Shown here piece after piece: positions 1-8,206 of a DNA stretch of 64,000 nucleotides. The notes below the pieces were generated by a model. The model had not been told where the DNA came from. It saw only the letters and a program-made list of their open reading frames with translations, and ran no database searches. This stretch comes from Streptomyces sp. AJS327. Its GTDB lineage: Bacteria > Actinomycetota > Actinomycetes > Streptomycetales > Streptomycetaceae. The stretch is from positions 1,624,501 through 1,688,500 of the forward strand of contig NZ_SKBR01000001.1 of assembly GCF_013450295.1 (NCBI RefSeq), written 5' to 3'. How positions within the stretch are numbered: position 1 is the stretch's first letter; each line of letters starts with the position of its first letter. Made by a program: the position numbers and the translations under genes.

Positions 1-1
1 G

Positions 2-532
2 ACGGTCCTGGTGGCCGGGGCCAAGGCGGCCACCCAGACCCCGCCGATCCGCTCCGGGAGGCGGGTCATCTTCACCACCCTGGACGACGGCACCGGGCTG
101 GTCGACTGCGCCTTCTTCGACGACCCGCCACCCGGGCCCGGCGAGGGGCGGGACGCGGACGGCGGGGAGGAGACGTCCGCCCACACGGCCTGCGCGTACA
201 CCGTCTTCCACTCCTGGCTGCTGCTGGTGCGGGGGGTGGTGCAGCGGCGCGGTCCGCGCAGCCTCAGCGTCGTCGGCTCCGCCGCCTGGGACCTGGGGGA
301 GCTGGTCGAACTCCGGCGCACCGGCGGGCTGGACGCGGTGGCGGCCAGGCTGGCGCGGGAGCGGGGCGGGACGCCGCCCGCCGGGCGGGAGACCGGCGGC
401 GGACGCACCGTCGAGGTCGCGGGCGGCTACGCGATGCACCCCTGGGCCGACCTCCAGCCGGCCGGTGAACCGGCTGGCTCCCGGGGGGCCGCGCGGAAGC
501 TGTGGCACTCCAGCCCGGGGAGCGCGGGATGA
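2..532 (+). CDS. dnaE2: Error-prone DNA polymerase III alpha subunit, C-terminal end (DnaE2/ImuC type), partial
   Basis: The frame is open through the left edge, so only the last ~176 residues are present. The opening residues (AGAKAATQTPPIRSGRRVIF, then TTLDDGTGLVDCAFF) match the OB-fold nucleic-acid-binding region near the end of DnaE2-type polymerases, the translesion alpha subunit of the ImuA'-ImuB-DnaE2 mutasome. The polymerase and PHP domains lie outside the window. The stop codon overlaps the ATG of the next gene (ATGA at 529-532), so the two are translationally coupled. The pairing with a Y-family-like partner supports a damage-tolerance role. An SOS-type promoter, if present, would be to the left. 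Confidence 0.85.
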   Translation, partial: TVLVAGAKAATQTPPIRSGRRVIFTTLDDGTGLVDCAFFDDPPPGPGEGRDADGGEETSAHTACAYTVFHSWLLLVRGVVQRRGPRSLSVVGSAAWDLGELVELRRTGGLDAVAARLARERGGTPPAGRETGGGRTVEVAGGYAMHPWADLQPAGEPAGSRGAARKLWHSSPGSAG

Positions 533-1623
533 GCCGCGCGCTGTGGCCGGGGTCCCCCGCTCCGGGTGAGGACGTCCCAGGCGAGGACGCCCCAGGTGAG
601 GACGCCCCGGGTGGGGGCCTCCCCGGCGTCCGGCCGCTCCGCGCCGGGGAGGAGCCGCCGCACGTGCTGTACGTGCGCTTCGACGCCCCCGTCGGGGAGT
701 ACCCGGAGCTGCTCGGGCTGCTCGCCGACGTCACCCCCGTGACGCAGGCGCTGCCGCCGGACGCCGCGCTGCTCGATGTACGCGGCGCGCTGCGCTACTT
801 CGGCCAGGACGCGGCCGGGCTCGGCCGCCTCATCCGCTGCCGCGCGCTCGCCCGGCACGGCAGCGACTGCGTCATCGGTGCCTCGGTCAACCCGCTGCTC
901 GCGCGGATGGCCGCGGACGCCGGGGGGCCCGGCGCGGTGCGGGTGGTGCGGGCCGGGGAGGCGGCGGAGTTCCTGGCGGACAAGCCGGTGGCCGCGCTGC
1001 ACGGCGTGGGTCCGGCCACCGCGCGCATTCTCGTCGCGTACGGCCTGGACAGCGTCGGACGGCTGGCGGCGGCACCGCCCGGCACCGTGCAGCGGGTGCT
1101 CGGCGCCGCCCTGGGGCGCCGGCTCGTCGCGCGGGCCAGGGGCGTCGACCCCACCCCCGTCGTGCCGAGCGCCCCGGCCCGCTCGGTCGGCTCGGAACAC
1201 CGCTTCGACCGCGACGAGTTGGACCCGGAGCGGCGGCACCGGGCGCTGCTCGCCCTCGCGGACGGGCTGGGCTTCCGGATGCGGACGGAGGGGCAGGTGG
1301 CCCGGGTGCTGCACCTCACCGTCCGCTACGCCGACCGCTCCAGCACCGTCCGTAGCCGGACGCTGGCCGAACCCACCGCGCACACCCCGGTGCTGGCCGC
1401 CACCGCCTACGCGCTGCACGACGCGCTGGGCCTCCAGCGGGCCCGTGTCCGGTCGGTGGGTCTGCGGGCCGAGGAACTGATCCCGGTGGAGGAGGCCGTC
1501 CTCCAGCTCTCGCTGGACCCGCGGGCCGAGAAGGCGCGGCGTGCCGAGGCGGCGGCGGACCGGGCGCGGGTCCGCTTCGGCCCGGCGGCGGCGTATCCGG
1601 CGGGGGCGTTGGAGGCGGCCTGA
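529..1623 (+). CDS. ImuB-like Y-family DNA polymerase homologue, probably non-catalytic
   Basis: A 364-residue protein of the Y-family polymerase superfamily. The start is the ATG overlapping the dnaE2 stop. The fold is recognisable from the palm segments (VLYVRFDAPVGEY near residue 49, LLDVRGALRYFG near 80), the helix-hairpin-helix ALHGVGPATARIL and a little-finger-like C-terminus. Active Y-family enzymes carry an acidic triad in DxDxFFA and SxDE motifs. Here these read RFDAPV and PPDAALLDV, so the SxDE pair is missing. That is the pattern of ImuB, which recruits DnaE2 rather than synthesising DNA. The N-terminus (residues ~10-26) has an in-frame tandem repeat of PGEDAPGED type, possibly a flexible extension. 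Identification as the ImuB partner is inference from neighbour and motif loss. Confidence 0.75.
   Translation: MSRALWPGSPAPGEDVPGEDAPGEDAPGGGLPGVRPLRAGEEPPHVLYVRFDAPVGEYPELLGLLADVTPVTQALPPDAALLDVRGALRYFGQDAAGLGRLIRCRALARHGSDCVIGASVNPLLARMAADAGGPGAVRVVRAGEAAEFLADKPVAALHGVGPATARILVAYGLDSVGRLAAAPPGTVQRVLGAALGRRLVARARGVDPTPVVPSAPARSVGSEHRFDRDELDPERRHRALLALADGLGFRMRTEGQVARVLHLTVRYADRSSTVRSRTLAEPTAHTPVLAATAYALHDALGLQRARVRSVGLRAEELIPVEEAVLQLSLDPRAEKARRAEAAADRARVRFGPAAAYPAGALEAA
571..612 (+). repeat. Tandem 15-base repeat inside the Y-family gene
   Basis: About three imperfect copies of a GGTGAGGACGCCCCA-type unit encode the N-terminal PGEDV/PGEDA/PGEDA run. The copies differ at a few third positions. 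Probably a slippage-prone, unstructured N-terminal extension. Confidence 0.6.
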
Positions 1624-1666
1624 CGGGGCGAACACCCGGCGCCGTACGTGCCGTTGACGTATTCGC

Positions 1667-1685
1667 TATACCCACTAGGGGTATA
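1667..1685. promoter_or_regulatory. CsoR-type copper operator
   Basis: TATACCCACTAGGGGTATA is a perfect 7+7 palindrome (TATACCC/GGGTATA, 5-base centre) of the type bound by the Cu(I) sensor CsoR. Two related palindromes flank the copZ promoter region 3 kb away. A TTGACG hexamer lies just upstream (1654-1659) and the operator covers the likely -10 region, the usual geometry for repression. Confidence 0.7.
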
Positions 1686-1693
1686 TTGGGGGC

Positions 1694-1861
1694 ATGCTGT
1701 CACTCACCAAGCAACTGGGGTCGGGGAGCCCGGTGCGGTCCTGCGTGGCCGCCTGCGGCCGGGTCTCCGGCGATATCGCCAGGGTCGAACTGCTACGCAA
1801 GGTGTGGGGGGTGTGTATGAGTCTCCGCGTCACTCTCACCGCGGGCTGTGACGGGCGGTGA
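1694..1861 (+). CDS. Small Cys-containing ORF behind a CsoR-type operator (candidate copper-induced peptide)
   Basis: A 55-codon ORF whose ATG begins 9 bases after the CsoR-type palindrome and has no ribosome binding site; if TATATT (1682-1687) is the -10, the mRNA would be leaderless. The translation has four cysteines (positions 17, 21, 42, 52), including CVAAC, and is basic. It ends 24 bases before a strong hairpin (1886-1919), giving a compact copper-regulated transcript of about 225 bases. I do not recognise a family. It could be a metal-binding peptide or simply the body of a small RNA. Coding is supported only by context and the short distance between operator, start and terminator. 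Confidence 0.4.
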   Translation: MLSLTKQLGSGSPVRSCVAACGRVSGDIARVELLRKVWGVCMSLRVTLTAGCDGR

Positions 1862-1885
1862 GGTGAGGGCGGTTGTCGCCCGAAG

Positions 1886-1919
1886 CGGTGGGCGCCGGTC
1901 GGCTGACCGGCGCCCACCG
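1886..1919. terminator. Intrinsic-type terminator hairpin
   Basis: Perfect 15-bp stem (CGGTGGGCGCCGGTC and its complement) with loop GGCT. Placed just after the small copper-linked ORF and before the end of copA, so it can terminate the rightward transcript. Confidence 0.75.
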
Positions 1920-1964
1920 TGCTGTGTGGGTCCCGCCGGGGTGGGGACGTCCGGACGGTCGTAC

Positions 1965-1997
1965 GCGCGGGCCACGGGGTGTACCCGTGGCCCGCGC
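1965..1997. terminator. Terminator hairpin downstream of copA
   Basis: Perfect 14-bp stem GCGCGGGCCACGGG with loop GTGTA, 15 bases beyond the copA stop on the minus strand. Together with the 1886-1919 hairpin it isolates two convergent transcripts. Confidence 0.75.
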
Positions 1998-2012
1998 TCG
2001 GTGGATCCTCCC

Positions 2013-4304
2013 TCAGTTTGTGGTGGGTTTGAAGCGGCGGAGGCGGAGGCTGTTGCCGACGACGAAGACGGAGGAGAAGGCCATGGCGGCTCCGGCGATC
2101 ATGGGGTTGAGGAGTCCGGCGGCGGCGAGGGGGAGGGCGGAGACGTTGTAGGCGAAGGCCCAGAAGAGGTTGGACTTGATGGTGGAGAGGGTTTTGCGGG
2201 AGAGGCGGATGGCGTCGGCGGCGGCGGTGAGGTCGCCGCGGACCAGGGTGAGGTCGCCGGCTTCGATGGCGGCGTCGGTGCCGGTGCCCATGGCCAGGCC
2301 GAGGTCGGCTTGGGCGAGGGCGGCGGCGTCGTTGACGCCGTCGCCGACCATGGCCACGGAGTGGCCTTTGTTCTGGAGGTCTTTGACGACGTTGACTTTG
2401 TCTTCGGGCATGACTTCGGCGATCACGTCCTGGGGGGTGATGCCGACTTCGGTGGCGACGGTTTCGGCGACTTGTTGGTTGTCGCCGGTTAGCAGGATGG
2501 GGGTCAGGCCCAGGGAGCGGAGTTGGGTGATGGCGTGGGTGCTGGTGGGTTTGACGGCGTCGGCGACGGTGAGGATGGCGCGGGCTTGTCCGTCCCAGGC
2601 GACGGTGATGGCGGTGTGTCCGGCGTGTTCGGCGTCGGTTTTGGCTTGGGTGAGGGGGGCGGGCAGGGTGATGGCCCATTCGGTCAGGAGTTTCTCGCGT
2701 CCGACCAGGACGGCGTGGCCCTCGATGATGCCCTGGACGCCGAGGCCGGGGATGTTGGCGAAGTCTTCGAGGGGTGGGAGGGTTCCGGTGCGGGTGGTGG
2801 CGCCGGTGGCGATGGCCTGGGCGATGGGGTGTTCGGAGGCGTTTTCCAGTGCTCCGGCTAGTTGGAGGGTTTCGGTCTCGTTCTCGCCGGGGGCGAGGTG
2901 GACTTCCAGGAGGGTCATTTTGCCGGTGGTCACGGTGCCGGTCTTGTCGAGGACGACGGTGTCGGCTTTGCGGGTGTTCTCCAGGACTTCGGGGCCCTTG
3001 ATGAGGATGCCGAGTTGGGCGCCGCGGCCGGTGCCGACCATGAGGGCGGTGGGGGTGGCCAGGCCCAGGGCGCAGGGGCAGGCGATGATCAGTACGGCGA
3101 CGGCGGCGGTGAAGGCGGCGGTCAGTCCGGCTCCGTTGCCCAGCCAAAAGCCCAGGGTGCCCAGGGCCAGGGCGATCACGATGGGGACGAAGACCCCGGA
3201 GATGCGGTCGGCTAGGCGTTGTGCGGCGGCTTTCCCGTTTTGGGCGTCCTCGACGAGTTTGGCCATGCGGGCTAGTTGGGTGTCGGAGCCGACGCGGGTG
3301 GCTTCGACCAGGAGGCGTCCGCCCGCGTTGAGGGTGGCGCCGGTGACGTTGTCTCCGGTGGTGACCTCTACGGGGATCGATTCACCGGTGAGCATGGAGG
3401 CGTCGATGGCCGAGCTGCCCTCCAGTACGGTGCCGTCGGTGGCGATCTTCTCTCCGGGGCGGACCACGAAGTGGTCGCCGACCACCAGTTCCTCGGTGCG
3501 GATGAGTTGTTCGTGGCCCTGGCGGATGACGGTGACGTCTTTGGCGCCCAGTTCCAGTAGTGCTTTGAGCGCGGCGCCGGCCTTGCGCTTGGAGCGTGCC
3601 TCGAAGTAGCGGCCGGCCAGGATGAACGCGGTGACTCCTGCCGCGGCTTCCAGGTAGATGTTGGCGGCGCCGTCGGTGCGGGCGATGGACAGCTCGAAGG
3701 GGTGGGTCATTCCCGGTTCGCCCGCGGTCCCGAAGAACAGTGCCCATAGTGACCAGGTCAGGGCGGCGCTGGTGCCCAGGGAGATGAGGGTGTCCATGGT
3801 GGCCGCGCCGTGGCGGGCGTTGGTCCAGGCGGCCTTGTGGAAGGGCAGTGCGCCCCAGACGACCACCGGGGCGGCCAGGGTCAGTGACAGCCATTGCCAG
3901 TTGGTGAATTGCAGGGCGGGTGCCATGGCCATCGCGATGACCGGGACGGCCAGTAGTACCGAGACGATCAGGCGTTGCCGCAGGGCCCGCAGCTCCCCGT
4001 CCCGGCTCTCCTGACCGTGCGGGTCAGTGGTACCCGGGGTGCCGGTGGTGCCCGGGGTGCCGGTGGGGGTGGGTGGGGGTGGGGGTGCGGCGGTGTAGCC
4101 GGTGGCCTCGACGGTCGCGACCAGATCGGGGACCTCCACCCCCGGCTCGAAGGAGACCTTCGCTTTCTCGGTGGCGTAGTTGACCGTGGCGCTCACCCCG
4201 TCCATGCGGTTGAGCTTCTTCTCGATACGTGAGGCGCAGGACGCGCAGGTCATCCCGCCGATGGCTAGTTCGACCTGGGTCGTGGCAGCAGTCGTGGTGG
4301 TCAT
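2013..4304 (-). CDS. copA: Copper-translocating P1B-type ATPase CopA
   Basis: A 763-residue Cu(I)-exporting P-type ATPase. It has an N-terminal heavy-metal-associated domain with GMTCASC (Cys20, Cys23), a Pro/Gly-rich linker, membrane helices with the CPC metal-binding motif (IACPCALG, near 410), the phosphorylated DKTGT (near 450), SEHPIAQA and the hinge GDGVND (near 655). The start is the ATG with GAGGAG 7 bases upstream; an in-frame ATG six codons earlier lacks a site. It follows the copZ-like gene by 87 bases on the same strand, under the CsoR-type box at 4726-4744. Codon choice differs from neighbours: AAA, GAA and CAA are frequent where adjacent genes use AAG, GAG and CAG, which may indicate acquisition by transfer. 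Confidence 0.96.
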   Translation of the reverse strand: MTTTTAATTQVELAIGGMTCASCASRIEKKLNRMDGVSATVNYATEKAKVSFEPGVEVPDLVATVEATGYTAAPPPPPTPTGTPGTTGTPGTTDPHGQESRDGELRALRQRLIVSVLLAVPVIAMAMAPALQFTNWQWLSLTLAAPVVVWGALPFHKAAWTNARHGAATMDTLISLGTSAALTWSLWALFFGTAGEPGMTHPFELSIARTDGAANIYLEAAAGVTAFILAGRYFEARSKRKAGAALKALLELGAKDVTVIRQGHEQLIRTEELVVGDHFVVRPGEKIATDGTVLEGSSAIDASMLTGESIPVEVTTGDNVTGATLNAGGRLLVEATRVGSDTQLARMAKLVEDAQNGKAAAQRLADRISGVFVPIVIALALGTLGFWLGNGAGLTAAFTAAVAVLIIACPCALGLATPTALMVGTGRGAQLGILIKGPEVLENTRKADTVVLDKTGTVTTGKMTLLEVHLAPGENETETLQLAGALENASEHPIAQAIATGATTRTGTLPPLEDFANIPGLGVQGIIEGHAVLVGREKLLTEWAITLPAPLTQAKTDAEHAGHTAITVAWDGQARAILTVADAVKPTSTHAITQLRSLGLTPILLTGDNQQVAETVATEVGITPQDVIAEVMPEDKVNVVKDLQNKGHSVAMVGDGVNDAAALAQADLGLAMGTGTDAAIEAGDLTLVRGDLTAAADAIRLSRKTLSTIKSNLFWAFAYNVSALPLAAAGLLNPMIAGAAMAFSSVFVVGNSLRLRRFKPTTN

Positions 4305-4391
4305 CAGGTGCTCCTCGCGCACACGGTGAGAGGGGACGAAAGAAGGGGTGGTGGTGGGGCGGAGGACGCGTGAGCGTCTCCCGGCACGGCG

Positions 4392-4691
4392 TCAGACCCG
4401 ACCCACGACGCCATAACCCACCTCGCTGACGGCTCGGGCGATCAGCGCGTCGTCCGGCTCTCCGGCGGTCGTGACGGCGACCTGCTGGGCGCTGAGGTCG
4501 ACCCGCACCTCACTGACGCCGTCCAGCGCCCCGATCGCCCGGGTGAGCGTGGCCCTGCAACGTCCGCAGGACATGCCGGAGACGTGGAAGACCGTGGTCA
4601 CCGGCTGCTCCGCGACGGGCTCGCCGTGGCAGCTCCCGTCGGTCGTGCAGCAGGACGTGGACTGTGCGGTCTCGGTCGTCGTGTCCGGCAT
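4392..4691 (-). CDS. copZ: Copper chaperone CopZ-like, HMA domain with Cys-rich N-terminus
   Basis: A 99-residue protein with one heavy-metal-associated domain from about residue 32. The metal-binding motif is GMSCGRC (Cys42, Cys45). The N-terminal extension contains three more cysteines (Cys14, Cys15, Cys21, in SCCTTDGSC), which simple CopZ proteins of ~70 residues lack and which could bind extra Cu(I). It is expected to deliver Cu(I) in the cytoplasm to CopA, encoded next. The start has a GGAGGAAC site. The CsoR-type palindrome ends 35 bases upstream, so copper-dependent derepression of copZ-copA is likely. Confidence 0.9.
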   Translation of the reverse strand: MPDTTTETAQSTSCCTTDGSCHGEPVAEQPVTTVFHVSGMSCGRCRATLTRAIGALDGVSEVRVDLSAQQVAVTTAGEPDDALIARAVSEVGYGVVGRV

Positions 4692-4725
4692 GGGTTCCTC
4701 CCTGGAGACGGTGCGACACGGGGTT

Positions 4726-4744
4726 CATACCCATCGGGGGTATG
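4726..4744. promoter_or_regulatory. CsoR-type operator for copZ-copA
   Basis: CATACCCATCGGGGGTATG, perfect 7-base arms, directly upstream of copZ on the minus strand. Confidence 0.75.
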
Positions 4745-4811
4745 TAAGGTGCCGAGACCATGTATACCCCTGCCCCGTATCCGACGCAAGTTCGTAGTGG
4801 ACTTGATTTAG

Positions 4812-4826
4812 TACCCCTAGGGGGTA
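4812..4826. promoter_or_regulatory. CsoR-type operator for the His-rich exported protein gene
   Basis: TACCCCTAGGGGGTA (6-base arms, 3-base centre), 53 bases before the ATG at 4879 on the plus strand. With the 4726-4744 box it gives each arm of the divergent region its own operator. Confidence 0.75.
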
Positions 4827-4878
4827 TCCTGACTGGCGTCGCGCCGCCGCCCGGGCGGCATTCTCGGAGGGAGACACC

Positions 4879-5130
4879 ATGAACACCGCAGGGAAGATCG
4901 CTGCTTTCGCCGTCGCGCTCGCGGCCACCTTCGGCGGCGCGTGGGCGGTGGGCGGCCTGGTCGACCCGATCAACGCCGAGCCGGAGAAGACGCACGAGCA
5001 GCACGAGAAGCCCGCCCACGAGAAGTCCGGCAAGGGCGAGCACGGCGGTGGTCACGAGGGGATGGACCCGGAGGAGCACGCGAACATGGAGGACGCCGAC
5101 AAGGGCGAGCACGCGGACATGGACCACTGA
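4879..5130 (+). CDS. Small His-rich exported or membrane-anchored protein, predicted copper binder
   Basis: An 83-residue protein with one hydrophobic segment (about residues 6-28, signal peptide or anchor) followed by a very polar tail containing eight histidines, three methionines and many Asp/Glu/Lys (HEQH, GEHGGGHEGM, ADMDH). Such His/Met tails bind Cu outside the membrane. It is divergent from copZ-copA behind its own CsoR-type box. The start has a GGAGGGAG site. No enzymatic domain is visible. Role as extracytoplasmic copper buffer is inferred from composition and regulation. Confidence 0.8.
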   Translation: MNTAGKIAAFAVALAATFGGAWAVGGLVDPINAEPEKTHEQHEKPAHEKSGKGEHGGGHEGMDPEEHANMEDADKGEHADMDH

Positions 5131-5393
5131 CACGGTCCGCGTGGGCGGCGGTCCGCCCACGCCCCCGGCGCCCGCGGCTCCCGTGGGGCGCGCGGCGGGC
5201 GTCGTGCCGGTGCGGAGAGGGTGAACCCGGCGCGCGGTGAGGCGGTCTCCTGTCTCACCCGCCGCCCCTCACCCACCGGGGCGCCCATGACGCGGCTCGG
5301 TGGACTCGCTCCCCCCCCCGCGGGTTCCCCGGACCGCCACGCGGCGTGACGGGCTACGGGCCGTACGGGGAGTGGGCCACGGGCTACGAGGGG

Positions 5394-6068
5394 CTACGAG
5401 GTGGTGTAGAGCGAGTCGGCGTAGCCGGGGCCGTAGTACTCCTCCAGTACCTCCAGCGGCTCGTCCACGCGCTCCAGCGCCTTGGAGATCCCGGCCCGGG
5501 AGGGCAGTTCCTCCGGGTGCCAGCTCTCCGGTTTCCAGGTGTCCGAGCGCAGGAACGCCTTGGAGCAGTGGAAGAAGACCTCCTCCACCCGTACCAGCAG
5601 CGCCAGTCGGGGCCGGTGCCCGCGCACCACCAGCTGGTCGAGGAACGGGGCCTCGCGCACGATCCGCGCGCTGCCGTTGATCCGCAGCGTGTCCCCACGC
5701 CCCGGTACCAGGTAGATCAGCCCCACCCGGGGGTTGGAGAGGATGTTGCGGAAACCGTCCATCCGCTTGTTCCCCGGCCGTTCCGGGATCGCGAGGGTGT
5801 GCTCGTCGAGCACGGCGGTGAAGCCCGGTGGGTCGCCCTTCGGGGAGACGTCGCAACTGCCGTCCGCCGCCGAGGTGGCGATCAGGCAGAGCGGGGAGCG
5901 GGCCAGCCACTCCCGGTCCAGCGTGTGCAGGACCGTCCGCGTCTTCAGTGCGGCGTGCCGCCGGGGCTCGCCCATCAGCTCGCGCAGCTCCGCCTCGGAG
6001 GTCACCTCCTCGGTCCCCGCCGCGTCCCACGCCGAGTCGGCCGGTTCCGTCGCGTTCTCCCGGGTCAT
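5394..6068 (-). CDS. Pyridoxamine 5'-phosphate oxidase-family flavoprotein (MSMEG_1061-like, FMN-dependent)
   Basis: A 224-residue split-barrel FMN-binding protein of the PPOX superfamily. Family features include LIATSAADGSCDVSPKGDPP, IPERPGNKRMDGFRNILSNP (residues lining FMN in these proteins) and LRINGSARIV; the C-terminus (WKPESWHPEELPSRAGIS) is typical of the MSMEG_1061-like subgroup. Substrate unknown; relatives reduce F420 or flavin-linked compounds or act as stress-linked oxidoreductases. The chosen ATG has an AAGGGGAGG site; the open frame extends further upstream but without a start of comparable quality. Monocistronic. Confidence 0.85.
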   Translation of the reverse strand: MTRENATEPADSAWDAAGTEEVTSEAELRELMGEPRRHAALKTRTVLHTLDREWLARSPLCLIATSAADGSCDVSPKGDPPGFTAVLDEHTLAIPERPGNKRMDGFRNILSNPRVGLIYLVPGRGDTLRINGSARIVREAPFLDQLVVRGHRPRLALLVRVEEVFFHCSKAFLRSDTWKPESWHPEELPSRAGISKALERVDEPLEVLEEYYGPGYADSLYTTS

Positions 6069-6747
6069 GCGCCTCCCCTTCTCGCCGCGTTCACCGGTGC
6101 CCGGTCGTTCGGCCGCCCGGCGCGGGAGCCCGGGGGGCTCCCGCTCGATGGTAGGGACCACGGCGGTGACGGTGGAAGGGAGGCGGTGCGGGCCCGGCGG
6201 AACCTCCGGTGATGTCCGGAGAGCCGAAGCCCGGAACGGAGGGGGAGACCCGGAGCGGAGCGGGGGAGGCGGAGCGCCGAACCCGCGGTTCCCCGCGTCC
6301 GGGGCTTCGGGGCCCGGACCCCGGAGTTCTCCGCGTCGTGGTGGCGGAAAGCTCGGTGCCGCCACCCCCGGGGTGAAGGGCCGGGGGTGACGGCGCCGGT
6401 GCCAGGCCCGCTGGGACGGTGGCGCCGCGCGCCTCCGGTGGCCGCCCCGCAGAGGTGGGGCGACGCGGCGCCGGATTCCGGCGGACGGTGTGGGGGGTTC
6501 CGGGCGTCGCCGGAGGCGACGTACCGGATCCGCCCGCCGATGGTCGCGACCCGGCCTGGCGCTACGCACGCTAGTCCGCTCTGGCTACCGGATTCGCCGG
6601 TGACGGGCGATCAGACCGAGATTTAGGGTCCCGTTAAGGACCGTCTAAGCACCCCGACAGACCCGTGGCCCAGAACGGCGTCCGCCCCGGTGGCGGGCCC
6701 GTCCGGCGCGGCGGGGTGGCGCCCCTTCCGTCGGGCGCGGGTGGCCC
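6069..6747. other. Long intergenic region, no gene recognised
   Basis: About 680 bases between the PPOX gene start and the doxX stop. ORFs here lack codon bias and recognisable domains. The stretch near 6580-6650 is the least GC-rich. Nothing further can be supported. Confidence 0.5.
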
Positions 6748-7311
6748 TCAGCCGCGGATCAGCAGGACCAGGAGGGCGAGGGCGCCGCCGAGTCCGAGGG
6801 CGGCCACCCCGTACGAGGGGCGGTGGGCGCGGAGCACGGGCAGGCTCCGGTCCAGGGCGTAGCTCCCCGGGCCGGTGAGCGCGAGGGTGGCGGCTCCGGC
6901 GCCGATCAGCAGGGCGAACTCGTACCCCCCGGGCGAGAAGAAGCCGCCCTCGTGGGTGACGGCGATGGCGTTGATCATGGTGCCGACCACGGCCGCGCCA
7001 GCGAGCGGGGTGAGCAGGCCGAGGACCAGTCCGAGGCCGCCGAGCGCCTCGCTGAGGCCCGCGAGCAGGGCCATCGCCTCGCCCGAGGGGTAGCCCATGG
7101 CCTCGAAGGACTGGCCGGCGGCTGCCAGTCCGTCGCCGTCGAACCAGCCGAAGAGCTTCTGCGTGCCGTGCGCGGCGATGGTCAGGCCGAGTACGACCCG
7201 CAGGATCAGCAGTCCCCAGTCCTGTCCGGGGGAGGGGACGGGCACGGGTGCGTCCAGCCGGTCAGAGGTCCGGGTCGTGGGGGTGTCGAGGGTGCGGTAC
7301 GGAGTGGGCAT
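6748..7311 (-). CDS. DoxX-family membrane protein
   Basis: A 187-residue integral membrane protein of the DoxX family with four predicted helices: LLILRVVLGLTIAAHGTQKLF, AMALLAGLSEALGGLGLVLG, a third around AAVVGTMINAIAV and a fourth at FALLIGAGAATLAL; a final hydrophobic tail follows. The HGxQKLFGWF motif is characteristic. The family is linked to redox and thiol stress, but the exact reaction is not established. The start has a GGGAG site. It is divergent from a MarR regulator, and the intervening inverted repeat suggests that regulator controls it. Confidence 0.85.
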   Translation of the reverse strand: MPTPYRTLDTPTTRTSDRLDAPVPVPSPGQDWGLLILRVVLGLTIAAHGTQKLFGWFDGDGLAAAGQSFEAMGYPSGEAMALLAGLSEALGGLGLVLGLLTPLAGAAVVGTMINAIAVTHEGGFFSPGGYEFALLIGAGAATLALTGPGSYALDRSLPVLRAHRPSYGVAALGLGGALALLVLLIRG

Positions 7312-7548
7312 GGGCCGTGGCTCCCTGGGTGAGTGCGGAGTGTCCGGACGGTGCGTGGTGCCGAGTGCCGCCCGCGTCGCCGCGCGGACCGCCGGCCGGT
7401 CGCGTCGGCGGGTGGAGGGATGGGTGGGGCGCGCGGGGTACGGGGCCCGCTCCCCGCCGGGGGCGCGGTGCGGGCACGGGGTCCGAGGGGTGGCCGAGCG
7501 TCCTCGATCGGCCGGACGAGGGGTCAACTCGCCCCAGGGGAAAGGTAG

Positions 7549-7595
7549 TTCAAATTCGAAGAGGGCGAAACACCGGGAGGTGGTTTGGATTTGAA
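7549..7595. promoter_or_regulatory. Inverted repeat in the doxX-marR divergent region, candidate MarR operator
   Basis: TTCAAAT (7549-7555) and ATTTGAA (7589-7595) form a perfect 7-base inverted repeat spaced by 33 bases; the left half is itself part of the near-palindrome TTCAAATTCGAA. TTGAA/TTCAA half-sites are typical for MarR-type repressors. It is the AT-rich centre of an otherwise GC-rich 321-base gap (7312-7632). Confidence 0.5.
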
Positions 7596-7632
7596 CAGGT
7601 GACTCGGGGAGGTCTGCCCAGGCGCGCGTACG

Positions 7633-8121
7633 ATGAGCCATATGAGCGACACCAGGTGGCTTGACGACCGGGAAATGGCGGCCTGGCAGGGGTTTCTCGA
7701 AGCGAGCAACAGGGTTGGGCACTTCCTCGAGCGGCAGCTCAAGGAGGAGGCCGGCCTGTCCCATCCACAGTTCGAGATCCTTGTCCGCCTTGCCGAGGCA
7801 CCAGATGGCGAGATGCGTATGTCCGAACTGGCCGAGCAGCTCATCACGTCCAAGAGCGGGCTCACGTACCAGGTCGGGACCCTGGAGAAGCGCGGTCTGG
7901 TACGCCGCCGCGCCTGTCCGACGGATGTCCGGGGCGTCTTCGCGGCGCTCACCGACGAGGGCCGGGAGATCCTCCGGGTGGCGGCCCCCGGCCATGTCGA
8001 CGCGGTCCGCCGGGCCCTGATCGACGTACTGGACCGGGAGGAACTGGCCATCATCGCGGATGGACTCAGCCGCGTCGGCCGGGGCCTGCGGGAACAGGAG
8101 CGGAACACCGTCCCTCCCTGA
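7633..8121 (+). CDS. MarR-family transcriptional regulator
   Basis: A 162-residue winged-helix regulator. The DNA-binding core runs from about residue 40 to 110 (LSHPQFEILVRLA, MRMSELAEQLITSKSGLTYQVGTLEKRGLV), with the conserved wing D-R equivalent near TDVRGVFAALTDEGRE. Two in-frame ATGs (7633 and 7642) precede MSDTRWLDD; neither has an ideal site, so the first residues are uncertain. Divergent from doxX, so autoregulation and doxX control are likely. No inducer can be deduced, although DoxX/MarR pairs often respond to quinones or electrophiles. Confidence 0.9.
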   Translation: MSHMSDTRWLDDREMAAWQGFLEASNRVGHFLERQLKEEAGLSHPQFEILVRLAEAPDGEMRMSELAEQLITSKSGLTYQVGTLEKRGLVRRRACPTDVRGVFAALTDEGREILRVAAPGHVDAVRRALIDVLDREELAIIADGLSRVGRGLREQERNTVPP

Positions 8122-8181
8122 GCGAACAGCGCGTGATCCGCTGAGCCCTTCGTGGGCTCGGCCCTCGTGGGCCCTGACCCC

Positions 8182-8206
8182 GGGTGCCGCGCGCTGAGCG
8201 GCACCC
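8182..8206 (+). terminator. Terminator hairpin after marR
   Basis: GGGTGCCGC / GCGGCACCC, 9-bp perfect stem with 7-base loop, 61 bases after the marR stop. The 8122-8724 gap holds otherwise only the repeat before marP. Confidence 0.6.

Noticed and set aside
1675..3609. Long ORFs antisense or out of frame to copA (up to 490 codons)
   Set aside because: They are mirror images of the biased codon use of copA, with low-complexity Arg/Pro or Gly/Val composition and no domain.
4763..4780. TATACCCCTGCCCCGTAT as a third CsoR box in the copZ region
   Set aside because: Not palindromic; the arms do not pair.
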